A DNA stretch of 47,516 nucleotides from Azorhizobium doebereinerae UFLA1-100 (GCF_000473085.1 NZ_AXBA01000039.1:1-47516), one strand, 5' to 3'; counted from the stretch's first letter, positions 1 through 8,487 are shown. The notes: generated by a model from the sequence alone, not told the origin. A program made the numbers and translations.

Positions 1-981
1 GAGCAGTGCCGCCTGATCATGGTGGATCCCAAGATGCTGGAACTGTCCGTCTATGACGGCATTCCCCATCTCCTCGCCCCGGTGGTCACCGATCCCAAGA
101 AGGCGGTGGTGGCCCTCAAATGGGCGGTGCGGGAGATGGAGGACCGCTACAAGAAGATGTCGAAGCTGGGCGTGCGCAACATCGACGGCTTCAATGCCCG
201 CGTCTCCGACGCCCAGAAGAAGGGCGAATCGCTCGCCCGCACGGTGCAGACCGGCTTCGACCACGAGACCGGCGAAGCCATCTATGAGCGCGAGGAGATG
301 GAGCTGGGGCCGCTGCCCTACATCGTCGTCATCGTCGACGAGATGGCCGACCTCATGCTCACCGCCGGCAAGGATATCGAAGGCGCCATCCAGCGCTTGG
401 CGCAGATGGCCCGCGCCGCCGGCATCCACCTGGTGATGGCGACGCAGCGCCCGTCCGTGGATGTCATCACCGGCACCATCAAGGCCAATTTCCCCACCCG
501 CATCTCGTTCCAGGTGACCTCGAAGATCGACAGCCGGACGATCCTGGGCGAGATGGGCGCCGAGCAGCTGCTCGGCCAGGGCGACATGCTCTACATGGCG
601 GGGGGCGGCCGCATCAGCCGCGTGCACGGCCCGTTCGTCTCCGACGAGGAGGTGGAGCGCGTGGTGCGGCACCTGAAGGCCCAGGGCGTGCCGGACTATG
701 TGGACGCGGTCACCGCCGACATGGACGAGGACGGCGGCGAGGACGGCGCGGTGTTCGACAAGGGCGCGTTCGGCGAGGAGGGGCAGGACCTCTATTCGCA
801 GGCCGTGGCGGTGGTGATGCGCGACAAGAAATGCTCCACCTCCTATATCCAGCGCCGGCTCCAGATCGGCTACAACCGCGCCGCCTCGCTGGTGGAGCGG
901 ATGGAGAAGGAGGGCGTGGTCGGCGCCCCCAACCATGCCGGCAAGCGGGAGATCCTGCTGTCCGACGAGGCGGCGGAATAG
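1..981 (+). CDS. ftsK: DNA translocase FtsK, C-terminal part (5' end outside window)
   Basis: The reading frame is open from base 1, so the gene starts upstream; 326 residues are visible. FtsK is a septum-anchored, ATP-driven DNA pump that clears and aligns chromosome termini at division. The Walker B stretch [13 protein letters not shown] lies at about residues 108-120 of the visible part, followed by the arginine-rich [10 protein letters not shown] and GQGDMLYM segments typical of the FtsK/SpoIIIE RecA-like motor. The last ~65 residues ([27 protein letters not shown]) form the winged-helix gamma domain that reads KOPS sites. The Walker A motif and the membrane domain must lie upstream of the window. 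It is followed by a lolA-type gene and xthA, an order I recall as common in Rhizobiales. Identity is firm; only the N-terminal part is unseen. Confidence 0.97.
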   Translation, partial: EQCRLIMVDPKMLELSVYDGIPHLLAPVVTDPKKAVVALKWAVREMEDRYKKMSKLGVRNIDGFNARVSDAQKKGESLARTVQTGFDHETGEAIYEREEMELGPLPYIVVIVDEMADLMLTAGKDIEGAIQRLAQMARAAGIHLVMATQRPSVDVITGTIKANFPTRISFQVTSKIDSRTILGEMGAEQLLGQGDMLYMAGGGRISRVHGPFVSDEEVERVVRHLKAQGVPDYVDAVTADMDEDGGEDGAVFDKGAFGEEGQDLYSQAVAVVMRDKKCSTSYIQRRLQIGYNRAASLVERMEKEGVVGAPNHAGKREILLSDEAAE

Positions 982-1248
982 CCCCGCCGCAGCGGCCGGT
1001 TCGCCCCCGCTCACGCCCGCGTGCGGTGCGGCAGGCGGACACAGGATCGCCATAGGGAACAGCTAGAGCCCCGTTGTGCGGCTTGCATTTGCGGGCCGGA
1101 CAGTGAAGCCTTTCCGATGCTGGGTTGCGCAGCGCATGAACGGGCCGGGCGTTCCGGCAGGGTCATCGTGGGAACCAAGCGCTAACAATGCGACGTATAA
1201 AGCGGGGATGTGCGCGACATGCGTGATTCGCGCTTCTGCCGGATACCC

Positions 1249-2247
1249 ATGATGCCCCGCCGCCTTGCCCTCTCCCTCGCGCTTCTCCTCGGCATGGCGG
1301 CCGCGCCGGGCGCCCTGCTGCCGGGTGCCCTGGCGCCGGGTGCCTGGGCCCAGGGCATCCTGCTGCCGCCGGGGGAGATTCCGGGCGCGGCGGGCGGGCA
1401 GTCGTCCGGTTCGCTCCTGTTCTCGCCGCAGCCGCTGGCCCCGCCGCCGCCGCCGGCGCCGCGCGCCGCCGCGCCGGCCGCCCAGGCGCCCGCGGCCCAG
1501 GCTCCCTCTGCCCAAATCCCTGCCGCCCAGACTCCTGCCGCCCAGACTCCCGCCGCGCCGCCGGCGGTTCAGGCCGCCGTGCCGCTGCCGACGCAGCGCC
1601 CGGCCTCCGCCGACCAGCCGCGCCCGGCCGCGCCCGCCCAGGTGGCGGCGCCGCGCGGGCCGGTGCAGACCCCTGCGGTCGCCCCCGCGCCCGCCCAGGG
1701 CGATCTCGGCCGCGCCGACATCGCCACGGTGGACAAGCTCTCGGCCTATTGGAATTCGGTGCAGACCCTGGTGGGCACCTTCGTGCAGGTGGACGCTGAC
1801 GGCACCCGCAAGACCGGCGACTTCTACATGCAGAAGCCCGGCCGCGTGCGGTTCGAATACAATGCCCCGACGCAGATCGAGCTGATCTCCAACGGCCAGT
1901 CGGTGGCGGTGCGCGACCGCAAGCTGAACACGCAGGACGTCACGCCTTTGGCGCAGACCCCGCTGCGCTTCCTGCTGGCGGATCGCATCGACCTGTCCCG
2001 CAACCCCAATGTGGTCGGGGTGTACCAGGACAATCTCTACATCTCGGTGGTGATGCAGGAGCAGGTGCCGATGATGGGCACCTACCGCCTGCTGATCATG
2101 TTCGACGCCAAGGACTACCAGCTGCGGCAGTGGATCGTGACCGACCCGCAGGGCTACGACACCTCGGTGGCGGTCTCGAAGCTGAACTACACCCAGCAGC
2201 CCGATCCGCGCCTGTTCAACATCAATTTCGAGCGCATGCTGCAATAG
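1249..2247 (+). CDS. lolA: Outer-membrane lipoprotein carrier protein LolA family
   Basis: The C-terminal ~175 residues match the LolA family, the periplasmic chaperone that carries lipoproteins from LolCDE to the outer membrane. Features include LSAYWNSVQTLVGTFVQVD, FYMQKPGRVRFEY and LLIMFDAKDYQLRQW. The start at 1249 (ATG ATG) places a signal peptide first: MMPRR, then a Leu/Ala core ending near GAWAQ. A GTG at 1210 would add 13 charged residues and looks less likely. Between signal and domain lies an unusual ~110-residue Ala/Pro/Gln linker with PAAQ(A/T) repeats. A TATAAA at about 1194-1199 could be part of the promoter. The gene is about 332 residues, longer than standalone LolA (~200) because of the linker. 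Family confidence is high; whether it is the only LolA of the cell cannot be told from here. Confidence 0.88.
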   Translation: MMPRRLALSLALLLGMAAAPGALLPGALAPGAWAQGILLPPGEIPGAAGGQSSGSLLFSPQPLAPPPPPAPRAAAPAAQAPAAQAPSAQIPAAQTPAAQTPAAPPAVQAAVPLPTQRPASADQPRPAAPAQVAAPRGPVQTPAVAPAPAQGDLGRADIATVDKLSAYWNSVQTLVGTFVQVDADGTRKTGDFYMQKPGRVRFEYNAPTQIELISNGQSVAVRDRKLNTQDVTPLAQTPLRFLLADRIDLSRNPNVVGVYQDNLYISVVMQEQVPMMGTYRLLIMFDAKDYQLRQWIVTDPQGYDTSVAVSKLNYTQQPDPRLFNINFERMLQ

Positions 2248-2283
2248 GCGGGCGGTGGCGGATAAGAGATGTCGCGAGACGGC

Positions 2284-2463
2284 TCAAGCCGCAGACTTGG
2301 ATTTCTTGCCGGGGCCGCCGTACTCGGGCCGCAAGTCGCCGCTCTCGGTATAGATGCCTTCGGCAATGAGAGCGGCGCGTGCAGCTTCTTTGCTCACGGT
2401 GATCTTGTCCGTGTAGTCCTTGATCAGCTTCTTGATCGCGGTGCGGCGCTGCTCGTCGGTCAT
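2284..2463 (-). CDS. Small conserved hypothetical protein (59 aa)
   Basis: This short reading frame begins with MTDEQRRTAIKKLIKDYTD and ends in a basic KKSKSAA tail. A good AGGAG ribosome-binding site lies about 8 bases before the ATG, which favours this start over the longer frame that extends upstream. The protein is charged, helical in its first half, and lacks Cys, signal peptide or membrane segments. The KEAARAALIAEGIYTESGDLRPEYGG stretch resembles small proteins I recall from other Rhizobiales, but I know no assigned function. It is convergent with lolA (36 bases between the ends) and divergent from xthA. Confidence 0.75.
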   Translation of the reverse strand: MTDEQRRTAIKKLIKDYTDKITVSKEAARAALIAEGIYTESGDLRPEYGGPGKKSKSAA

Positions 2464-2711
2464 GAAATGACTCTCCTGATTTTGAAATAGCTCCTTTGGC
2501 GACCTCTTTGAAGGCGCGTCCCATTTTCCGGGTCTCAAAAGTGGCGGGGCGATCCTGGAATGGCGGATTCGAAAGCTCCTTGTTCGGAGGTCCTGAATTC
2601 GCGGTCTGGCACCGCCGCTCACCGTTTTGAACCCGCCAATCCCGAAAACCTTGCCCTCCGGGCGCCCGAAGGGCTAGTCAGGATGTCCCCCCTCCCGCCC
2701 CGGGTCGTGCC

Positions 2712-3536
2712 TTGCCGCTCACCGTCTGCACCTGGAACATCAATTCCGTCCGCATCCGTCTCGACATCGTCAAGGAGACCGTGGAGCGCCTCAAGCCGGA
2801 CGTGCTGTGCCTTCAGGAAACCAAGTGCCAGGACGATAAATTCCCGCTCGCCGCCGTCCGCGAACTCGGCTTCCCGCATATCGCGCTCAACGGGCAGAAG
2901 GGCTGGCACGGCGTCGCCACCTTCTCCAAGCGCCCGTTCGAGGCGATCGAGAAGCAGGAGTTCTGCGGCAAGGGCGATGCCCGGCACATCGCCGTGACGC
3001 TGGGCGGCACGGCGGGGCTGGCGGCCCCGGTCACCATCCATAATTTCTACGTGCCGGCGGGCGGCGACGAGCCGGACCCGGAGATCAATCCGAAGTTCGC
3101 CCACAAGCTCGCCTTCCTGGACGAGGCCATCGCCTGGGAGCGCCTCACCGAGGCCGGCCGGCCGGCGGATGCGCACGCCATCCTGGTGGGCGACCTCAAC
3201 ATCGCCCCGCTGGAAACCGACGTGTGGAACCACAAGCAGCTGCTGTCCGTGGTCAGCCACACGCCGGTGGAGGTGGACCTGCTGAACCGCTTCCAGGCGG
3301 CGGGGCCGTGGGTGGACGTGATGCGCAATTTCATCCCGCCGGCGGAGAAGCTGTTCACCTGGTGGAGCTACCGCTCGCCCGACTACACCGTGAACGACCG
3401 CGGCCGGCGGCTGGACCATGTGTGGTCAAGCCGCGGCCTCGCGCCCAAGGCCCGCGCGATGACCGTGCTGAAGGAGGCGCGCTCCTGGGAGAAGCCCTCC
3501 GACCACGTGCCGGTGGCGGTGACGTTCGACATCTGA
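2712..3536 (+). CDS. xthA: Exodeoxyribonuclease III
   Basis: This is a 274-residue AP endonuclease/3'-5' exonuclease of the ExoIII class, acting in base excision repair. Visible motifs are WNINSVR (residues 8-14), LQETK with the metal-binding Glu36, HGVATFSK, GDLNIAPLETDVW, RLDHVWSS and the C-terminal SDHVPVAV containing the catalytic Asp-His pair. The length is normal for the family. The start is a TTG at 2712, giving MPLTVCTWNINS, which is where ExoIII proteins usually begin; no in-frame ATG lies close by. It stands alone on its strand, with about 250 bases upstream before the divergent small gene. Confidence 0.95.
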   Translation: MPLTVCTWNINSVRIRLDIVKETVERLKPDVLCLQETKCQDDKFPLAAVRELGFPHIALNGQKGWHGVATFSKRPFEAIEKQEFCGKGDARHIAVTLGGTAGLAAPVTIHNFYVPAGGDEPDPEINPKFAHKLAFLDEAIAWERLTEAGRPADAHAILVGDLNIAPLETDVWNHKQLLSVVSHTPVEVDLLNRFQAAGPWVDVMRNFIPPAEKLFTWWSYRSPDYTVNDRGRRLDHVWSSRGLAPKARAMTVLKEARSWEKPSDHVPVAVTFDI

Positions 3537-3574
3537 GGGCGCGGAGCGGCGCGTGCCGCAACCATGGAGGAACC

Positions 3575-4117
3575 ATGGAGACCGCAGGCCGGGGCTGGGA
3601 ATTGCGCATCGAGCGCCGCCGCGTGCAGCGGCGTGGCGGGCGGCTGCGGACCGTCGGCCTCTATCAGGTCTTCCACGCCGGCGTGGCGCAGCCCGGGCTC
3701 GCCGGCATGTCCGCCGAGCCGCACGGGCCGGGCGACAACAGGGTGATGGGGAACGGCCGGCGGCTGGAGGCCGGCGCCTATCCCCTGGCCACCCAGGCCG
3801 GCCGCGACTATGTCACCTTCGGTCATTGCGCCGGCGAGGATCCCGGCCGGACGCCGAAGCCGGCGCTGGCGGTGGACGGGACCGGCAACCGCACCGAGAT
3901 CCTGATCCATCCTGGTCATGGCTTCCTGGCCAGCACCGGCTGCATCAATCTCGCGGCGCCCCTTGCCCGGGGCACGCGCGACATCGCTTTTCTGGACAGC
4001 CGCGCCCGTGTGGTTGCGGTGATCGAGGATCTGCGGGTTTTCGCCGGAGCCGGCTTCCCGCCGGAGAACGGCCGACCCATCGCCGGCGCCTGGCTGGTGA
4101 TCGCGGGCGAGCCCTAG
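3575..4117 (+). CDS. L,D-transpeptidase-like / DUF5675-type protein
   Basis: This is a 180-residue protein without a signal peptide. The core motif HPGHGFLASTGCINL at residues 112-126 has the His-x(n)-Ser/Thr-x-Gly-Cys pattern of YkuD-fold L,D-transpeptidases and of the related DUF5675 proteins, often linked to phage or peptidoglycan. The segment preceding it (ILIHPG) is also typical. The start was chosen for the strong GGAGGAA immediately upstream; another ATG at 3564 is out of frame. The gene runs convergent with the cyclic-nucleotide-binding gene and their last four bases overlap. The exact enzymatic role is inferred only from the motif; DUF5675 proteins have no settled function. Confidence 0.7.
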   Translation: METAGRGWELRIERRRVQRRGGRLRTVGLYQVFHAGVAQPGLAGMSAEPHGPGDNRVMGNGRRLEAGAYPLATQAGRDYVTFGHCAGEDPGRTPKPALAVDGTGNRTEILIHPGHGFLASTGCINLAAPLARGTRDIAFLDSRARVVAVIEDLRVFAGAGFPPENGRPIAGAWLVIAGEP

Positions 4118-4626
4118 CGCTGCGGCGGCTTGCCGGGCGCCTGCGGCGGGCCGCGACGCGCCGGGCGGATGGGCGTCTCCAGCCGGTCGCGCACGGTGTC
4201 GAGCGCGCGCATCAGCGCGTCCACCCGCTGCGCGAAGGCCTGGCGCATCTCCACCGCCGCCTCGGGGAAGCTTTCCAGCACCCGCAGGAAGGTGGTGCGC
4301 GGGATGCGCATGACGGTGGAAGCTTCCACCGCCGCCGCCGTGGCGGGGCGCGGCCGGTCGAGCAGCAGCGCCGTCTCGCCGATCAACGCGCCGGGCAGCG
4401 CCTCCAGCGTGCCGCGCCGCTTGCCGGGGCTGCCGGAGAACACCTCCAGCCGGCCGGCGGCCACCACATAGCCGCAGTCGGCCGCGTCCCCGGCCTGGAA
4501 CAGCACCTCGCCCGGGCGCAGGCGCTGCTGCTCGGCGCTGATCGCCAGGATGCGCAGCGCCTCGGGCGCCAGCACCTTGAAGGTGGGCACGCCCTGGAGG
4601 AGCACCACATCCTGGTCGAGGCTCAC
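4114..4626 (-). CDS. Cyclic-nucleotide-binding (Crp-like) domain protein
   Basis: This is a 170-residue protein made of one cNMP-binding beta-roll (about residues 10-130). It shows LRPGEVLFQAGDAADCGYVV, a Gly-rich turn, and the phosphate-binding-cassette region IGETALLLDRPRPATAAA, where Crp-type proteins have GE...R-x-A. There is no helix-turn-helix after the roll, only a Pro/Arg-rich tail (RPARRGPPQAPGKPPQR), so it is probably a ligand sensor or partner protein and not a DNA-binding regulator. It starts 28 bases after the response regulator gene on the same strand, so both are likely co-transcribed and may act in one signalling path. Confidence 0.85.
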   Translation of the reverse strand: MSLDQDVVLLQGVPTFKVLAPEALRILAISAEQQRLRPGEVLFQAGDAADCGYVVAAGRLEVFSGSPGKRRGTLEALPGALIGETALLLDRPRPATAAAVEASTVMRIPRTTFLRVLESFPEAAVEMRQAFAQRVDALMRALDTVRDRLETPIRPARRGPPQAPGKPPQR

Positions 4627-4654
4627 GCGCGGCTCCTGAGGGTGGCGGGCGGGA

Positions 4655-5341
4655 TCACGGGACGAGCTTGTAGCCCCCGGCCTGGGTGGCGAGCAGGGTG
4701 GGGTTGGAGGGGTCGGGCTCGATCTTCTGGCGCAGCCGGTAGATGTGGGTCTCCAGCGTGTGGGTGGTCACGCCGGAATTGTAGCCCCACACTTCCTGCA
4801 GCAGGGTCTCGCGCGCCACCGGGCTTTTGCCGGCGCGGTAGAGATAGCGCAGGATCGCGGTTTCCTTCTCGGTGAGGCGGATCTTCGAGCCGCGGTCGGT
4901 CAGCAGCATCTTCGCGCCGGGGCGGAAGCTGTACGGGCCGATGGCGAACACCGCGTCCTCGCTGGCCTCGTGGCTGCGCATCTGCGCCCGCAGGCGGGCC
5001 AGCAGCACGGCGAAGCGGAACGGCTTGGCGATATAGTCGTTCGCCCCGGCCTCCAGGCCGAGAATGGTGTCGCTGTCGGTGTCGTGCCCGGTCAGCATGA
5101 TGATGGGCGCCTTGAAGCCGTTGCGGCGCATCTGGCGCACGGCGTCGCGGCCGTCCATGTCCGGCAGGCCGACATCCATGATGACGAGGTCCACCGCCCC
5201 GTTCTTGGCGGCATCCAGCGCTTCCTGCGCGCTGCCGGCGGGAATGGCCTCGAACTCGTCCTGTAGCGCGAGCTGCTCGATCAGCGCGTCGCGCAGTTCC
5301 GGGTCGTCCTCGACCACCAGGATCTTCCACGCATTCGCCAT
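4655..5341 (-). CDS. OmpR/PhoB-family response regulator
   Basis: This is a 228-residue DNA-binding response regulator. The receiver domain (1-120) has the acidic pocket E11-D12-D13, phosphoacceptor D56 in VIMDVGLPDMDG, T84 in IMLTGHD and K106 in IAKPF. The C-terminal winged helix (about 130-228) has LTEKETAILRYLYRA, a VARETLLQEVWGY loop and THTLETHIYRLRQKIE recognition helix, ending in GGYKLVP. No histidine kinase gene is adjacent, so it is an orphan here. It resembles widely conserved alphaproteobacterial regulators tied to the cell envelope (CenR-like), but I cannot confirm that assignment. It is divergent from an L,D-transpeptidase gene across 128 bases, and a role in envelope control would fit that context. 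Confidence 0.92.
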   Translation of the reverse strand: MANAWKILVVEDDPELRDALIEQLALQDEFEAIPAGSAQEALDAAKNGAVDLVIMDVGLPDMDGRDAVRQMRRNGFKAPIIMLTGHDTDSDTILGLEAGANDYIAKPFRFAVLLARLRAQMRSHEASEDAVFAIGPYSFRPGAKMLLTDRGSKIRLTEKETAILRYLYRAGKSPVARETLLQEVWGYNSGVTTHTLETHIYRLRQKIEPDPSNPTLLATQAGGYKLVP

Positions 5342-5431
5342 GCAAACCTCCGTTACCCTGGTCGCCCCTTGCGGGGCTTGCGGGCACGCGAATCGCGCAA
5401 GTACATCACGCTCAGGGATTCGCGCAAATTT

Positions 5432-5469
5432 GCCCAGCTAAACTGGGCGCTAGGGGTATTATAGTAAAT
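5432..5469 (+). promoter_or_regulatory. Palindrome and possible leaderless promoter ahead of the L,D-transpeptidase gene
   Basis: A perfect inverted repeat GCCCAG-CTAAA-CTGGGC occupies 5432-5448. It is followed by TATTAT (5457-5462), a fair -10 element. That -10 would place the transcription start only a base or two before the ATG at 5470, and I see no Shine-Dalgarno sequence, so a leaderless mRNA is possible. Two related copies of (A/T)TCGCGCAA lie just upstream, near 5392-5400 and 5419-5427. The region is shared with the divergent response regulator gene. Confidence 0.4.
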
Positions 5470-6009
5470 ATGACCCGGCAACTTCCTGTGGGGATCTCGA
5501 AGATCGCCGTGCGCCGCCTGCCCGGCGGCCGCCATCGCGGCGTGCTGAGCGTGGCGGGCCGCACCCTTGCCGTGGCCTTGGGCCGGGGCGGGATCGGCTT
5601 CGACAAGCGCGAGGGGGACGGCCGCACGCCCGCGGGCGTCTGGCACCCGGTGCGGGTGCTCTACCGCGCCGACCGGGTGGCGCGGCCGCTGACGCGGCTT
5701 CCGGTGGCCGCCATCCGCCCGGCGGACGGCTGGTGCGACGATCCTCAAGACCGGCGCTACAATCGCCCCGTCGCGCTGCCGTTTCCGGCCTCCCACGAAC
5801 GCCTGTGGCGGGATGATGGGCTCTATGACCTCCTGCTCGTGATCGACCACAACACCCGCCCCCGGGTGAAGGGACGCGGCTCGGCGGTGTTCATCCATCT
5901 GGCGCGGCCGGGCTACCGGCCGACCGAGGGATGCGTCGCGCTCAAGCCCGCCGACCTGCGCCGCCTCCTTACAGGGCTTGGGCCCGGCACGCGCATCATC
6001 ATTTCGTGA
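5470..6009 (+). CDS. L,D-transpeptidase family protein (YkuD domain)
   Basis: This is a 179-residue YkuD-fold protein. L,D-transpeptidases form 3-3 peptidoglycan cross-links or attach proteins to peptidoglycan, using a Cys nucleophile. The motif HLARPGYRPTEGCVAL near residues 141-156 supplies His, Gly and Cys; the usual Ser is Thr here. An earlier block (GRGGIGFDKREGDGRTPAGVW) matches the start of COG3786-type YkuD proteins. There is no obvious signal peptide, so localisation is unclear. It is divergent from the response regulator and ends just before a rho-independent terminator. Confidence 0.85.
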   Translation: MTRQLPVGISKIAVRRLPGGRHRGVLSVAGRTLAVALGRGGIGFDKREGDGRTPAGVWHPVRVLYRADRVARPLTRLPVAAIRPADGWCDDPQDRRYNRPVALPFPASHERLWRDDGLYDLLLVIDHNTRPRVKGRGSAVFIHLARPGYRPTEGCVALKPADLRRLLTGLGPGTRIIIS

Positions 6010-6010
6010 C

Positions 6011-6038
6011 GTGAGGCGGTGTCCACCGCTTCACTTTT
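6011..6038 (+). terminator. Rho-independent terminator after the L,D-transpeptidase gene
   Basis: Arms GTGAGGCGGT and ACCGCTTCAC flank a GTCC loop and pair over ten bases in RNA, one pair being G-U. TTTT follows directly. Confidence 0.6.
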
Positions 6039-6058
6039 CATTGGAGAAAATCCAATGA
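6038..6058. promoter_or_regulatory. Palindromic operator candidate upstream of lutABC
   Basis: TCATTGGA-GAAAA-TCCAATGA is a perfect 8-bp inverted repeat with a five-base spacer, about 170 bases before lutA. It has too few G/C pairs and no T run to be a good terminator, so it looks more like a repressor or activator site for the lactate operon. No regulator gene is adjacent. Confidence 0.4.
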
Positions 6059-6228
6059 TATAAACCGCATCGCGCCAGGGTCCGCAGAGGCCCGGCGCGT
6101 CGATGCGGAAATCAGCCGTCCCGGCCAGCCGGAAAAGGGCAGCGCCTTGATCGCGCGCCGCCCGCGCCCCGGCCGTCCGCGCGAGGCTCCTTCCCGCTGC
6201 CTCAGGCCCTAGGGATGACGCCTGTCCG

Positions 6229-7044
6229 ATGTCCATGAGAGAGCAGAGCCCCGTCTCCGTCGGGCTTTTCGTCACATGTCTGGTGGACACCATGCGGCCG
6301 AGCGTCGGCTTTGCCGCCGTGCGCCTGCTGGAGGCCGCCGGTTGCGCGGTGAGCGTGCCGCGCCAGACCTGCTGCGGCCAGCCGGCGTTCAATTCCGGTG
6401 ACCGCGCCACCACGCGGGCGCTGGCCGAGCAGATGATCACGGCCTTCGAGACCTTCGACTACGTGGTCGCCCCCTCCGGCTCCTGCGCCGGCATGATCAA
6501 GACCCATTATCCCGAGCTGTTCGTCGGCGAGCCGGACTGGATGCCCCGGGTGGAGCGCTTCTGCGCCAAGGTGTTCGAGCTGGTCTCCTTCCTCGCCGAC
6601 GTGCGCGGCGTGACCCATGTGGCCGCCGCCTATGAGGGCACGGTGACCTATCACGACAGCTGCTCGGGCCTGCGCGAGCTGGGCATCCAGGCGCAGCCGC
6701 GCCAGCTGCTGGCGAGCGTCGCCGGCCTGACCCTGGCGGAGATGCCGGACAGCGACGTGTGCTGCGGCTTCGGCGGCACCTTCTGCGTGAAATATCCCGA
6801 CGTCTCCAACGCCATCGTGGAGAAGAAGGCGGCCAACATCGTCGCCAGCGGCGCCGATACGCTGCTGGCGGGCGATCTCGGCTGCCTCATGAACATGGCC
6901 GGCAAGCTCCAGCGCGAAGGCCGCTCCATCCGCGTGCGGCACGTGGCCGAGGTGCTGGCCGGGATCGGCGACACGCCGCCCATCGGCCAGCCGCGCCCGA
7001 GCGCCGCGGGCCTCGGCGAAGCCGGGCAGGGGAGGAAGCCGTGA
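6229..7044 (+). CDS. lutA: Lactate utilisation Fe-S protein LutA (LldE/YkgE family)
   Basis: This is a 271-residue protein with two cysteine-rich CCG domains: CCGQPAFNSG near residues 48-57 and CCGFGGTFCVKYP near 178-190. It has the further Cys motifs PSGSCAGMIK and YHDSCSGLRELG seen in LutA/LldE and in heterodisulfide-reductase-like subunits. With LutB and LutC it forms the flavin-independent L-lactate oxidising complex (lactate to pyruvate). It starts with ATG-TCC-ATG, so the second ATG (6235) is an alternative start. Its stop overlaps the lutB GTG by four bases (GTGA), which implies translational coupling. No lactate permease gene is nearby. Confidence 0.93.
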   Translation: MSMREQSPVSVGLFVTCLVDTMRPSVGFAAVRLLEAAGCAVSVPRQTCCGQPAFNSGDRATTRALAEQMITAFETFDYVVAPSGSCAGMIKTHYPELFVGEPDWMPRVERFCAKVFELVSFLADVRGVTHVAAAYEGTVTYHDSCSGLRELGIQAQPRQLLASVAGLTLAEMPDSDVCCGFGGTFCVKYPDVSNAIVEKKAANIVASGADTLLAGDLGCLMNMAGKLQREGRSIRVRHVAEVLAGIGDTPPIGQPRPSAAGLGEAGQGRKP

Positions 7045-8480
7045 GCGTCCACATCACCTCGCCCGATTTCAAGGCCAACGCCCGCAAGGCGCTCGCCGAC
7101 GCGCCGCTGCAACAGGCCCTCGCCAAGGTGGGGCCGGGCTTCATCGGCAAGCGCGCCGCCGCCGCCGACAAGCTGCCGGAGTTCAAGGCGCTGCGCGACA
7201 GCGCGCGGGACATCAAGAACCACACGCTGGCCCATCTCGACCTCTATCTGGAGCGCTTCGAGACCAAGGCGCGCGCGGCCGGCGGCCATGTGCATTTCGC
7301 CGTGGACGCGGCGCAGGCGCGCGACATCGTGCTCGACATCTGCCGCCAGCTCGGGGCGAAGACGGTTACCAAGGGCAAGAGCATGATCTCCGAGGAGATC
7401 GCGCTCAACGACCATCTGGAAGCCAACGGCATCGAGCCGGTGGAGACCGATCTCGGCGAATACCTCATCCAGATCCGCGGCGAGGGACCGTCCCACATCA
7501 TCGCCCCCGCCATCCACCTCAACAAGGAGCAGGTGGAGGCGGACTTCCGCCGGGTGCATGCGGACCTGCCGCCGGAGCGCAACCTGTCCGAGCCCACCGC
7601 CCTGCTGGCGGAAGCGCGCGGCAAGCTGCGCGAGCGCTTCCTCGCCGCCGACGTGGGCATCACCGGGGCCAACTTCCTGGTGGCGGAAACCGGCACCTCG
7701 ATCATCGTCACCAACGAGGGCAACGGCGACCTCACCCAGACCCTGCCGAAGGCGCACATCGTGCTCGCCTCGCTGGAGAAGCTGGTGCCGACGCTGGAGG
7801 ACGTGAGCCAGCTCCTGCGCGTGCTGGCGCGCTCGGCCACCGGCCAGGAGATGAGCGTCTACACCACCTTCTCCACTGGCCCGCGCCGCGCCGACGACCT
7901 CGACGGGCCGGGCGAGTACCACGTGGTGATCCTGGACAACGGCCGCTCCGGCATGCTGGCCGGGCAGTTCCGCGAGATGCTCCGCTGCATCCGCTGCGGC
8001 GCCTGCATGAACCATTGCCCGGTCTATCACGCGGTGGGCGGGCATGCGTATGGCTGGGTCTATCCCGGCCCCATGGGCGCGGTGCTGACCCCCTCGCTGA
8101 TCGGCATCGAGAAGGGCCGCAACCTGCCCAACGCCTCCACCTTCTGCGGCCGCTGCGAACAGGTGTGCCCGGTGCGCATCCCGCTGCCGAAGCTGATGCG
8201 CAACTGGCGCGAGAAGGAGTTCGAGCGCCACCTCACCCCCGCGACGCAGCGCTATGGGCTGGCGTTCTGGGCCTTCTTCGCCCGGCGCGGCTGGCTCTAC
8301 CGGCCGGCGACGCGCGCCGCCATGGCCGTGCTGGCGCTGGCCGGCAAGGCGCGCGGCCGCTTCTCCAAGCTGCCGCTCGCCGGCGGCTGGACGCAGTATC
8401 GCGAGTTTCCCGCCCCCGAGGGCGGCACCTTCCAGGCCCAGTGGGCCGCCCGCACATCCGCCCAAAAGTCCGCCCGCTAA
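7041..8480 (+). CDS. lutB: Lactate utilisation iron-sulfur protein LutB (LldF/YkgF family)
   Basis: This is a 479-residue protein. The N-terminal two thirds is a LUD domain (MISEEIALNDHLEANGIEPVETDLGEY, GITGANFLVAETGTS). It is followed by two ferredoxin-type [4Fe-4S] motifs: CIRCGACMNHCP near residues 315-326 and CGRCEQVCP near 369-377. The C-terminal LutB tail has the KLPLAGGWTQYREFPAPEG segment. The GTG at 7041 was chosen because it overlaps the lutA stop and gives the usual LutB N terminus; a longer upstream frame exists only as an overlap. The middle member of the lutABC operon, it passes electrons from lactate oxidation. Confidence 0.94.
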   Translation: MSVHITSPDFKANARKALADAPLQQALAKVGPGFIGKRAAAADKLPEFKALRDSARDIKNHTLAHLDLYLERFETKARAAGGHVHFAVDAAQARDIVLDICRQLGAKTVTKGKSMISEEIALNDHLEANGIEPVETDLGEYLIQIRGEGPSHIIAPAIHLNKEQVEADFRRVHADLPPERNLSEPTALLAEARGKLRERFLAADVGITGANFLVAETGTSIIVTNEGNGDLTQTLPKAHIVLASLEKLVPTLEDVSQLLRVLARSATGQEMSVYTTFSTGPRRADDLDGPGEYHVVILDNGRSGMLAGQFREMLRCIRCGACMNHCPVYHAVGGHAYGWVYPGPMGAVLTPSLIGIEKGRNLPNASTFCGRCEQVCPVRIPLPKLMRNWREKEFERHLTPATQRYGLAFWAFFARRGWLYRPATRAAMAVLALAGKARGRFSKLPLAGGWTQYREFPAPEGGTFQAQWAARTSAQKSAR

Positions 8481-8487
8481 GCGGGCG
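8471..8487 (+). repeat. Stem-loop around the lutB stop codon
   Basis: CGCCCGC-TAA-GCGGGCG is a perfect inverted repeat whose loop is the lutB stop codon. It lies 33 bases before the lutC start and could tune expression between the two genes, for example by stabilising the upstream mRNA. No T run follows, so it is not a classical terminator. Confidence 0.45.
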
